Source: Chloroflexota bacterium
GTDB lineage: Bacteria > Chloroflexota > Limnocylindria > P2-11E
Length of the DNA stretch: 12,542 nt
Direction: 5' to 3'
NCBI GenBank assembly: GCA_005881085.1
Contig: VBGU01000007.1
Span: 1 to 12,542 of the forward strand
Made by a program: the position numbers and the translations under genes. Of this stretch, positions 6,945-12,542 are shown in pieces. Each line of letters begins with the position of its first letter. Within the stretch, counting starts at the first letter, position 1. A model generated the notes under the pieces. That model was not told where the DNA came from and ran no database searches. It saw nothing but the letters and a program-made list of their open reading frames with translations.

Positions 6945-7334
6945 GTGAGCTCGCGACCACGCCGCCGGTCTCCGCGCGTTCGCTTCGGTCGAAGGGTCGC
7001 GGCGGTGTTTCTCGCGTTGGCCGGCCTCGTGCTTGCGGCGGCGTTCGTGGGCCTGACGGTGCAGGGCAACGCGATCGGCCGCGAGATCGCGGGCTATCAG
7101 AGCGACCTCGCCTCGGACCAAGCGCAGCACGAGGCGCTCGCGGCGCAGATCGCGAAGCAGAACACCGCCGATTACGTGAAGCAGAAAGCCCGCGACTACG
7201 GATACATCGCGCCCAATGAGTCGATCCTCGCGGTGCAGCGTGACGGGCAGGCGAGCGACGCGTTGGCTCGCACCGTGAGTCAGGGTCCGTCGCGGATCGC
7301 GCGATGGTTCGCGTTCTTCTTTGGGTCTCGTTAG
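6945..7334 (+). CDS. DivIC/FtsB-family septum formation initiator protein
   Basis: A 129-residue bitopic membrane protein: basic cytosolic N-terminus (1-18), one helix (about 19-37), a short coiled coil (about 41-73), then DYVKQKARDYGYIAPNE (77-92), the conserved segment of the DivIC/FtsB family. These proteins form a complex with FtsL and FtsQ/DivIB that activates septal peptidoglycan synthesis. The C-terminal tail (105-129) is basic and ends in aromatic residues. The GTG start is chosen because it gives the normal cytosolic tail and lies just after the previous stop. A position immediately before tRNA-fMet and upstream of tilS-ftsH resembles the divIC neighbourhood of Bacillus subtilis. Confidence 0.85.
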   Translation: MSSRPRRRSPRVRFGRRVAAVFLALAGLVLAAAFVGLTVQGNAIGREIAGYQSDLASDQAQHEALAAQIAKQNTADYVKQKARDYGYIAPNESILAVQRDGQASDALARTVSQGPSRIARWFAFFFGSR

Positions 7335-7337
7335 AGG

Positions 7338-7343
7338 TAGAAT
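7338..7343 (+). promoter_or_regulatory. -10 box of the initiator tRNA promoter
   Basis: TAGAAT, four bases after the divIC/ftsB stop codon and five bases before the mature 5' end of tRNA-fMet. The -35 region (around 7314-7319, TTCTTC) is poor. The same hexamer precedes the second tRNA in the window. Confidence 0.6.
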
Positions 7344-7348
7344 TGGTT

Positions 7349-7420
<72 letters not shown>

Positions 7421-7424
7421 CAGG

Positions 7425-7452
7425 GACGCGGCCAGATGGGCCGCGTCTTTCT
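7425..7452 (+). terminator. Rho-independent terminator of tRNA-fMet
   Basis: A perfect nine-base stem GACGCGGCC (7425-7433) with GGCCGCGTC (7439-7447), a five-base loop, then TTTCT. It begins five bases after the tRNA discriminator base and ends that transcript before the HNH gene. Confidence 0.85.
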
Positions 7453-7459
7453 ATGTACG

Positions 7460-7486
7460 GGACCTCTTGTCACGGTGGAGAGGTCC
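7460..7486. repeat. Inverted repeat between the tRNA terminator and the HNH gene
   Basis: GGACCTCT (7460-7467) and AGAGGTCC (7479-7486) form a perfect eight-base stem with an 11-base spacer. There is no T-run after it on either strand. It ends three bases before the putative HNH -10 box, so it could be an operator or a back-up terminator hairpin. Confidence 0.5.
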
Positions 7487-7489
7487 TGC

Positions 7490-7495
7490 TAGAGC
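7490..7495 (+). promoter_or_regulatory. Putative -10 box before the HNH gene
   Basis: TAGAGC followed by six bases and the ATG at 7502, the same geometry as the other suspected leaderless starts, although the last base is not T. No SD is seen. Confidence 0.35.
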
Positions 7496-7501
7496 ACGCT
7501 A

Positions 7502-7993
7502 ATGCCTTACAAGGACGTTGACCGCCGCCGCGAGTATGCCCGCGAGTGGATTCGGACCAACCCTGCGAAGGCCCGGGAAGCGATGCGCCGCTGGCGTGAA
7601 CGCCATCCGTCCGAGCACGCGGCGTCGAACCGCGCGTATTACGAACGGCACAAGCAAGAGCTCGCGCCCTATTTCGCTCAATATCGCCGCGAGCACCGCG
7701 ACGTCCGGCAGGGCATCCACGCTCGACGGCGCGCCCGCAAACTTGGCGCGATCGGCTCGTATACGACCGCTGAATGGATTGAGCTCGTGCAGAGGTGGAA
7801 CTGGACCTGCGCCTATTGCGGCGAGCGCGATGCTCTCGAGCCCGATCATCGGATCCCCCTTGCGCGCGGCGGCTCCAACTCGATCGAGAACATCCTGCCG
7901 GCGTGCCGACACTGTAATCAGCGGAAGGGGCTCTTGACCGAGGAGGAGTTCCGAGCACGTCTCGCGGCCGAACGAGGCCCGCTCGAACTCTAG
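7502..7993 (+). CDS. Free-standing HNH endonuclease between two tRNA genes
   Basis: A 163-residue basic protein. Residues 1-80 are rich in Arg/Tyr/His in loosely repeated short segments (REYAREWIRTNP, REAMRRWRERHP), a pattern common in phage and homing-type HNH proteins and probably DNA-binding. The C-terminal HNH domain is complete: zinc pair C103/C106 (CAYC), catalytic DH at 115-116, the GGSNSIEN stretch with N130, second zinc pair C135/C138 and HCNQRKG (137-143). It should be a metal-dependent nuclease of unknown target. No methyltransferase, immunity or phage genes are nearby, so it is not an evident restriction or toxin module. Its TAG stop is the first three bases of the TAGAAT box of the next tRNA. 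A homing or mobile origin is inference. Confidence 0.88.
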   Translation: MPYKDVDRRREYAREWIRTNPAKAREAMRRWRERHPSEHAASNRAYYERHKQELAPYFAQYRREHRDVRQGIHARRRARKLGAIGSYTTAEWIELVQRWNWTCAYCGERDALEPDHRIPLARGGSNSIENILPACRHCNQRKGLLTEEEFRARLAAERGPLEL

Positions 7994-7996
7994 AAT
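7991..7996 (+). promoter_or_regulatory. -10 box of the second tRNA, sharing bases with the HNH stop codon
   Basis: TAGAAT, identical to the box before tRNA-fMet, 12 bases before the mature tRNA 5' end. Its TAG is the HNH stop codon. The -35 region is not recognisable, so co-transcription with the HNH gene is also possible. Confidence 0.5.
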
Positions 7997-8008
7997 TGAT
8001 GCCTGCGA

Positions 8009-8084
8009 GGCTGGGTAGCTCAGTGGTAGAGCAGCCGACTCATAACCGGCAGGTTCGTGGGTCCGATCCCCACCCCAGCCACCA
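8009..8084 (+). tRNA. tRNA with CAT anticodon (elongator Met or Ile2), CCA encoded
   Basis: A full cloverleaf: acceptor GGCTGGG/CCCAGCC (seven perfect pairs), D arm GCTC-AGTGGTA-GAGC, anticodon loop CTCATAA, T stem GTGGG/CCCAC, then ACCA. The G1-C72 pair excludes an initiator. Two features are odd: an A-C mismatch closing the anticodon stem (31-39), and T loop TCCGATC where TTC is nearly universal at 54-56. The CAT anticodon can mean elongator Met or, after lysidine modification by TilS, Ile decoding AUA. The loop and stem resemble Ile2, while the T4-A69 pair resembles E. coli elongator Met, so identity is unresolved. The encoded CCA ends at the base before the tilS start codon. Confidence 0.9.
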
Positions 8085-9467
8085 GTGACCCCTTCCGCGA
8101 TCCGGGCGACAGTGCGGGACTACATCCGCGCGCACAAGATCTTCACGCCGGGCCCAGTCATCGTCGCGGTCTCCGGCGGAACCGACTCGACGGCCCTTCT
8201 CCTCATCCTCGCGGAGCTCGCGGACGAGCTCGGCATCGTCATCCATGTCGCCCACTTCGATCACCGCACCCGACCAAAGGAGAGCGCGGAGGACGCCGAC
8301 TTCGTCGCGAAGCTCGCCAACCGTATCGGCGCGCCGATCCGCGTCGGTCGCGCCGATAAGCCGACGAAGACCGAGGACGCCGCGCGGACCGCGAGATATG
8401 ACTTCCTCCGGCGCGCCGCGAACGAGATCGGCGCCACCGCGATCGCGACCGGCCATACCCGCGACGACCAGGCGGAGACCGTGCTCCTCCACCTCACGCG
8501 AGGCTCCGGGCTTGCCGGGCTCGCCGGCATGCGGCCGCTCCGGGAAGGGATCGCGCGGCCACTCCTCGCGATCGGTCGCGAGGACACGGTCGCGGTTTGC
8601 CGCGCGTCACGGATCCGCCCGCGGACCGATCCGACGAACCGCTCGCTGAGGTTCGCGCGTAACCGTGTTCGTCACGAGGTGCTTCCGAAGCTCGCGAAGA
8701 TCAACCCGAGGGCGACGGAGGCGATCGCGCGCTTCGCCGAAGCCGCCGCGGAGCTGCAAATCGAAGATGACCTCGACATCGCTAACGCGCTCGCCCACGC
8801 GCGCGACAAGGACGCGATCGTCATCGCGGCCCTCGCGCCGGCGGTCCGCGGCCGCGCGCTCGCGCTTGCGTGGCGGGAGGCGACTGGTTCCGTGCTCGGA
8901 GCGCGACAACGCACGGCGCTCGAGGATCTCTCCGCGACCGAAGACGGTTCCAGCTCCCTCGACCTGCCCGGCGGCCGCGCGATCCGCGAGTACGGCCTGC
9001 TTCGTATCGTTGGCGACAGACCCGTCGAGAAGAGCGATCCGGCGATCCCGATGGAGCTCGGGCGGGAGATAATTTGGAATGGCTGGCGGCTAATGCTTGG
9101 CGGACCCGCGACGCCCAACGGAGCCCACGAGGCCGAGGTTCCGAAGAAGCTCCTAAGAAAGCTGCTCGTCCGGCAGCGGCACGACGGCGATCGGATGACA
9201 GGGCGCCCGCGAAAGAAGCTTCAGGATCTCTTCACCGACGCGAAAATCCCGGCGTCGCAGCGGAGCCGCTGGCCCGTTATTGCGAGCGAAGACGGTGTTT
9301 GGTGGGTCCCCGGACTCACCGAGCCGCCGAAAGAAGCGGGCGGAACGCGCCTTGCGGTAGCGGCTCCGGCGCACTTTGGGAAGGAGCTTTGGCCTACACG
9401 CGTTAGACAGGTAGCATCGAAAGTGGACTCGGTCGGAACGCGACCGCGGAAAGGGCCCTCGAACTGA
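8085..9467 (+). CDS. tilS: tRNA(Ile)-lysidine synthetase
   Basis: A 460-residue N-type ATP pyrophosphatase that attaches lysine to C34 of tRNA-Ile(CAU), switching it from AUG/Met to AUA/Ile. The PP-loop VSGGTDST (29-36), HFDHRTR (57-63), GHTRDDQAETVLLHLTRG (123-140) with GSGLAGLAGM (140-149), and RTDPTN (180-185) are all typical. The C-terminal domain is recognised by RQRHDGDRMTG followed by LQDLFTDAKIPASQRSRWPVI. The GTG at 8085 follows the tRNA CCA without a gap; GTG at 8112 is an alternative that still leaves 20 residues before the PP-loop. No SD precedes the first start. The stop overlaps the proposed ftsH start. Confidence 0.95.
   Translation: MTPSAIRATVRDYIRAHKIFTPGPVIVAVSGGTDSTALLLILAELADELGIVIHVAHFDHRTRPKESAEDADFVAKLANRIGAPIRVGRADKPTKTEDAARTARYDFLRRAANEIGATAIATGHTRDDQAETVLLHLTRGSGLAGLAGMRPLREGIARPLLAIGREDTVAVCRASRIRPRTDPTNRSLRFARNRVRHEVLPKLAKINPRATEAIARFAEAAAELQIEDDLDIANALAHARDKDAIVIAALAPAVRGRALALAWREATGSVLGARQRTALEDLSATEDGSSSLDLPGGRAIREYGLLRIVGDRPVEKSDPAIPMELGREIIWNGWRLMLGGPATPNGAHEAEVPKKLLRKLLVRQRHDGDRMTGRPRKKLQDLFTDAKIPASQRSRWPVIASEDGVWWVPGLTEPPKEAGGTRLAVAAPAHFGKELWPTRVRQVASKVDSVGTRPRKGPSN
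9389..9417 (+). promoter_or_regulatory. Putative sigma-70-type promoter for ftsH inside the tilS 3' end
   Basis: TTGGCC (9389-9394), a 17-base spacer and TAGCAT (9412-9417), the best-spaced -35/-10 pair noticed in the window. Transcription would start near 9424 and give a leader of about 40 bases carrying the ftsH SD, so ftsH could be expressed independently of tilS. Confidence 0.45.
9448..9455 (+). promoter_or_regulatory. Shine-Dalgarno of ftsH supporting a CTG start
   Basis: GGAAAGGG ends eight bases before CTG at 9464. The nearest conventional start codons (GTG 9515, GTG 9518, ATG 9521) lie about 60 bases further on, too far to use this site. Confidence 0.5.
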
Positions 9468-11428
9468 ATCTCGACAACCGGATCTTCAAGAACGGCATCC
9501 TGACCCTGCTCCTGGTGGTGATGGGGCTGGCGCTTCTGTATGCCTACCGGTCGCAGACGCAGCCGGTGCCCGAGGTTGACGTGAGCCAGGCCCAGCAGGA
9601 CGTCAATGCGGGCCGCATCAAGAGCGTGACCGTCATCGCCAACAAGGCGACGCTCCAGTTCAAGGACACCGATACCCACAAGGAGCAGACGACCGTCCCC
9701 GAGCCTGACACGATCCTGTCGAAGACGGTCCAGGACTACAACGCGACCCACCTCGCGTCCGACCAGGTCGCTCTGAAGTTCCAGGAGAACAGCCAGACGC
9801 TTTCGGTCGTGGGCTCGATCGTCCTGAGCCTCCTGCCGGTCTTGCTCATCGGCGGCTTCTTCTTCTACATGATGAGGCAGGCCCAGGGCACGAATAACCA
9901 GGCGCTCTCGTTCGGGAAGAGCCGCGCTCGCATGTTCATCGGTAACAAGCCGACGGTGACGTTCGACGACGTGGCCGGCGTCGAGGAGGCGAAGCAGGAG
10001 CTCACCGAGGTGGTCGAGTTCCTGAAATACCCCGAGAAGTTCTCATCGCTCGGAGCCCGTATCCCACGTGGCGTTCTCCTCGTGGGTCCGCCCGGCACCG
10101 GCAAGACGATGCTCGCGCGCGCGGTCGCCGGCGAGGCGGGCGTGCCGTTCTTCTCGATTTCGGGTTCCGAGTTCGTCGAGATGTTCGTGGGCGTCGGCGC
10201 CAGCCGCGTGCGCGACCTCTTCGACCAGGCCAAGCGCAACGCGCCGTGCATCGTGTTCATCGACGAGATCGACGCGGTCGGCCGCCAGCGCGGCGCCGGC
10301 CTCGGTGGCTCGCACGACGAGCGCGAGCAGACCCTGAACCAGATCCTCGTCGAGATGGACGGATTCGACACGGGGACGAACGTCATCGTTGTCGCCGCGA
10401 CGAACCGTCCCGACGTTCTCGACCCGGCGCTCCTTCGTCCGGGCCGCTTCGACCGCCAGGTCGTGCTCGACCGGCCGGACATCAAGGGCCGCAAGGCGAT
10501 CCTCGACGTGCACGTTCGCGGCAAGCCCCTGGACAAGAACGTCGACCTGCTCCGGATCGGCCAGATCTCGCCCGGCTTCTCGGGCGCCGACCTAGCGAAC
10601 GTGGTGAACGAGGCTGCGATCCTCGCGGCGCGGCGCAACAAGAAGCAGATCGGCCAGATCGACTTCGAGGAGGCCCTCGAAAAGGTCGCGCTCGGCCCGG
10701 AGCGGCGCTCGCGCGTCATCACCGAGAAAGAGAAGTGGATCGTCGCGTACCACGAGGCCGGCCACGCGCTCTGCTTCAAGCTCCTCAAGCACACCAACCC
10801 GGTCCACAAGATCTCGGTCGTGGCGCGCGGTATGGCCATGGGCGTCACCTGGTCGCTCCCCCAGGAGGACCGCTACTTCCGCACCCGCAAGGAATTCGAG
10901 GACGACATCGCCGCGGCCCTGGGCGGTTGGGTCGCCGAGCAGCTTCACCTGGGCGGAGACGCCACCACGGGCGCATCGAACGACATCGAGAAGGCCACCG
11001 AGATGGCTCGCCAGATGGTCACGAAGTTCGGCATGAGCGAGAAGCTCGGGCCGCTCCAGTACGGCAAGACCGACGAGCTCATCTTCCTTGGCCGGCAGAT
11101 CCAGGAAGAGCGGAATTACTCGGAGGAAGTCGCGAAGATCATCGACTCCGAGGTCCACGACATCGTCGACCGAGCCCGCCAGAGGGCGTACGAGGTCCTG
11201 ACGAACAACCGCGACAAGCTCGACCTCGTCGTCAGCAAGCTCATCGAGCAGGAAACGCTCGAAGCGGACGAGTTCAACAAGCTCATGGACGGCGAGCCCG
11301 ATGCCGGCGTTCCCGTCGCCGCGTCAACTCCGGATCAGACGCCACCGGGCGCGCCGGCTGGAGAAGAGCGTCGCCGCGAGAAGGGTGAGAAGGGCAAAGG
11401 GCCCGCGCCCGCACCGACACCGGCTTAG
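9464..11428 (+). CDS. ftsH: ATP-dependent membrane zinc metalloprotease FtsH (proposed CTG start)
   Basis: A 654-residue AAA+ protease of the cytoplasmic membrane that extracts and degrades membrane and regulatory proteins. Numbering from the proposed start: first helix about 12-29, an extracytoplasmic domain, second helix about 117-137, Walker A GPPGTGKT (208-215), pore MFVGVG (240-245), Walker B VFIDEID (264-270), arginines of the second region of homology R325 and R328, zinc site HEAGH (430-434) and third ligand D507 in TTGASND. The tail after about 610 is Ala/Pro/Lys-rich and disordered. No ATG, GTG or TTG lies in frame between the stop at 9404 and 9515, and a start at 9515 would cut the first helix in half. 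CTG at 9464 overlaps the tilS stop (CTGA), has an SD and restores NLDNRIFKNGILTLLLVV. Confidence 0.93.
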   Translation: MNLDNRIFKNGILTLLLVVMGLALLYAYRSQTQPVPEVDVSQAQQDVNAGRIKSVTVIANKATLQFKDTDTHKEQTTVPEPDTILSKTVQDYNATHLASDQVALKFQENSQTLSVVGSIVLSLLPVLLIGGFFFYMMRQAQGTNNQALSFGKSRARMFIGNKPTVTFDDVAGVEEAKQELTEVVEFLKYPEKFSSLGARIPRGVLLVGPPGTGKTMLARAVAGEAGVPFFSISGSEFVEMFVGVGASRVRDLFDQAKRNAPCIVFIDEIDAVGRQRGAGLGGSHDEREQTLNQILVEMDGFDTGTNVIVVAATNRPDVLDPALLRPGRFDRQVVLDRPDIKGRKAILDVHVRGKPLDKNVDLLRIGQISPGFSGADLANVVNEAAILAARRNKKQIGQIDFEEALEKVALGPERRSRVITEKEKWIVAYHEAGHALCFKLLKHTNPVHKISVVARGMAMGVTWSLPQEDRYFRTRKEFEDDIAAALGGWVAEQLHLGGDATTGASNDIEKATEMARQMVTKFGMSEKLGPLQYGKTDELIFLGRQIQEERNYSEEVAKIIDSEVHDIVDRARQRAYEVLTNNRDKLDLVVSKLIEQETLEADEFNKLMDGEPDAGVPVAASTPDQTPPGAPAGEERRREKGEKGKGPAPAPTPA

Positions 11429-11466
11429 CAAGCGCTACCCGCAACATCCGGCACGCCAAATGCTTG

Positions 11467-11472
11467 TAACCC
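11467..11472 (+). promoter_or_regulatory. Weak -10-like box before the 48-residue peptide gene
   Basis: TAACCC followed by six bases and ATG 11479. Only the TA pair and spacing fit the other suspected leaderless starts. Confidence 0.2.
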
Positions 11473-11478
11473 CTAGCG

Positions 11479-11625
11479 ATGGCTGATCTGATCGTCACAA
11501 CACTTGCCCTCGTCGAGCGCAGTGAGCCCGCACGAGTCATTGCGCTCTGGGCGTTCACCGTGTTGCTCGCCCTCGCCTTCCTGGCGCTGTTGGTGGGCGA
11601 CCAGGTGCGCGCCGCTTCCTCCTAG
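11479..11625 (+). CDS. Hypothetical 48-residue single-helix membrane peptide
   Basis: ATG at 11479 opens a 48-residue frame ending at TAG 11623-11625. It has an N-terminal soluble part (MADLIVTTLALVERSEPARV), one strong hydrophobic helix (about 21-39, IALWAFTVLLALAFLALLV) and a short tail DQVRAASS. I do not recognise it. It fills the otherwise empty gap between ftsH and the ThpR gene on the same strand, and composition fits a bitopic membrane peptide. Small membrane peptides that modulate FtsH are known in other bacteria, but nothing beyond location suggests that here. It could also be a chance reading frame. Confidence 0.5.
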   Translation: MADLIVTTLALVERSEPARVIALWAFTVLLALAFLALLVGDQVRAASS

Positions 11626-11642
11626 GCATCAACCGCCCGAGG

Positions 11643-11648
11643 TACCGT
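11643..11648 (+). promoter_or_regulatory. Putative -10 box of a leaderless promoter for the ThpR gene
   Basis: TACCGT (TAnnnT) followed by seven bases and the GTG at 11656; no SD is visible. Confidence 0.4.
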
Positions 11649-11655
11649 CGGGCGA

Positions 11656-12216
11656 GTGCGCCTCTTCGTTGCGATCCCGCTCCCGCCTGACCTCGCGGCT
11701 CGCGCATTCGAGATCCTGCCAGCGTCGCTTCTCGCGCTCCGCCGCGTCAAGGCCGAGAACCTCCACATGACCATCGCCTTCCTCGGGCAGACGCCGGATG
11801 AGCGACTCGGCGATGTGGCCGCCGCCGCCACCGACGCCGCGGCATCCGTCTCTCCGTTCAAGCTTTCGTTCGATCGCGCCGGACGGTTCCCCGAGCGGGG
11901 CCGGCCGCGCGTGGTCTGGCTGGGAATCGCAGACGGCGCGGCGAGCGTGATCGAGCTGGGCGAGGGCGTGTACGCCGGCCTGCGAAGCCATGGCCTCCGC
12001 TTCGACGACCGTCCTCTCGCGCCGCATCTGACGCTCGCCCGCCTCGCCCCGAACGCGAGCGCGGCCGAGGCTAGGACGGTCGGCGCGGCGCTCTCGAGCC
12101 TCGCGATCGGGAGCCTCCGGTTCGAGGTCAGCGAGATCGCGGTCGTCCAGAGTGTTCTTTCGCCAAAGGGTCCTCGGTACACGGCTCTGGCGACAGTGCC
12201 CCTCGCACACAGATAG
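11656..12216 (+). CDS. thpR: RNA 2',3'-cyclic phosphodiesterase (2'-5' RNA ligase family)
   Basis: A 186-residue member of the 2H phosphoesterase superfamily. Both HxTx catalytic motifs are present: HMTI (37-40) and HLTL (124-127). The family N-terminus RLFVAIPLPPDL and the middle GRFPERGRPRVVWLGI segment (76-91) are also typical, and length matches (about 175-190). ThpR hydrolyses 2',3'-cyclic phosphate ends of RNA to 2'-phosphates and can ligate tRNA halves in vitro; its cellular role is unsettled. The protein is cytosolic. The GTG start at 11656 is followed directly by the family N-terminus (RLFVAI). The nearby tRNA genes and tilS may be coincidental. Confidence 0.93.
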   Translation: MRLFVAIPLPPDLAARAFEILPASLLALRRVKAENLHMTIAFLGQTPDERLGDVAAAATDAAASVSPFKLSFDRAGRFPERGRPRVVWLGIADGAASVIELGEGVYAGLRSHGLRFDDRPLAPHLTLARLAPNASAAEARTVGAALSSLAIGSLRFEVSEIAVVQSVLSPKGPRYTALATVPLAHR

Positions 12217-12226
12217 CGCCCCCACC

Positions 12227-12251
12227 AATTCCGATGGCTAAACTCGGAATT
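12227..12251. repeat. Perfect inverted repeat spanning the DUF4395 start codon
   Basis: AATTCCGA (12227-12234) and TCGGAATT (12244-12251) with a nine-base spacer. The left arm includes the A of the ATG at 12234. It is an AT-rich patch in GC-rich surroundings. As RNA it would fold over the start codon; as DNA it could be an operator. Confidence 0.55.
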
Positions 12252-12542
12252 CAGGCGGCGCTGAAGATGATCCGAAAAGCTGACCCGTACCGCGACACCG
12301 ACGTCATAGACGCGCGGGCGCCGCGCACCAACCAGGCGATCGTGGGAACCCTCTCCCTCCTCGCCGCGCTCACCGGTTGGTGGCCGATCTTTGGCGTCCT
12401 TGCGGGCCAGCTCGCGATCGGCCTTGTCTTCGGGCGCCGCTATTGCGTTCCGTGCCTTCTCTACTTCGAGGTCATCCAGCCGCGCATCGGCGAGGGACCG
12501 ATCGAGGACAGCCGTCCGCCCCGATTCGCGAACGTCGTCGGG
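12234..12542 (+). CDS. DUF4395 family membrane protein (5' part, cut by window end)
   Basis: The first 103 residues run off the window. Family marks are present: DARAPRTNQAIVG (26-38), a hydrophobic stretch of one or two helices (about 36-66), GRRYCVPCLLYFEVIQPRIG (67-86) and EDSRPPRFANVVG (91-103). The CVPC pair (C71, C74) lies just after the membrane segment and could be redox-active or metal-binding; some DUF4395 proteins are found with thioredoxin-like partners, but the function is unknown. ATG at 12234 is used; ATG at 12267 is an alternative that still keeps all family motifs. The inverted repeat over the first ATG makes the choice relevant. Confidence 0.8.
   Translation, partial: MAKLGIQAALKMIRKADPYRDTDVIDARAPRTNQAIVGTLSLLAALTGWWPIFGVLAGQLAIGLVFGRRYCVPCLLYFEVIQPRIGEGPIEDSRPPRFANVVG

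Noticed and set aside
7502..7993. HNH gene as a restriction, toxin-immunity or group I intron system
   Set aside because: No methyltransferase, immunity gene or intron-like split gene is present; both flanking tRNAs are intact, so only a free-standing nuclease is supported.
9515..11428. ftsH beginning at GTG 9515
   Set aside because: It removes half of the first membrane helix and has no suitably placed SD; CTG 9464 explains the sequence better.
11429..11478. Terminator after ftsH
   Set aside because: Only a four-base TAGC/GCTA hairpin near 11427-11438 without a T-run; too weak to call.

Overview
The window is GC-rich, densely packed chromosomal DNA from a bacterium. Many genes start with GTG, most neighbours overlap by a few bases, and several starts look leaderless. 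The mix (MurI, YchF, CpaE-like ATPase, DivIC/FtsB, TilS, FtsH, initiator tRNA, DUF4395) suggests Chloroflexota or a related Terrabacteria lineage. That is inference with low confidence, since no rRNA or other strong taxonomic marker is present. No prophage, CRISPR array or IS element is seen.

Layout. (1) Bases 1-4709, plus strand: a tight operon of an unidentified gene tail, a Lit/DUF1461 membrane protein, a CpaE-like ATPase with a degenerate receiver domain, murI, a divergent YchF-type P-loop protein and a PfkB-family sugar kinase. All junctions are 1-4 base overlaps except a 6-base gap before murI. (2) Bases 4649-6079, minus strand: a family-3 solute-binding lipoprotein followed by two small proteins that are paralogues of each other, one carrying a CxxC motif. 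The last one overlaps the kinase gene tail-to-tail by 61 bases. (3) Bases 6131-7334, plus strand: a class-A-type serine hydrolase without a signal peptide, then a DivIC/FtsB-type divisome protein. (4) Bases 7338-9467: initiator tRNA-fMet with a terminator, a free-standing HNH nuclease, a second CAU-anticodon tRNA with encoded CCA, and tilS starting at the very next base. (5) Bases 9389-11428: ftsH, which appears to use a CTG start overlapping the tilS stop. (6) Bases 11479-12542: a 48-residue one-helix membrane peptide, an RNA 2',3'-cyclic phosphodiesterase (ThpR) and the start of a DUF4395 membrane protein cut by the window end.

How it fits together. The order divIC - tRNA-Met - tilS - ftsH resembles the block known from Bacillus subtilis, so regions 3-5 look like an old housekeeping neighbourhood (division, initiation, decoding of AUA, membrane proteolysis) that an HNH gene has entered. 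The two most interesting signals are the zero-gap tRNA(CAU)-tilS unit, where a tRNA that could be the substrate of the enzyme abuts the enzyme's own start codon, and the unexplained tandem paralogous small proteins next to the lipoprotein.
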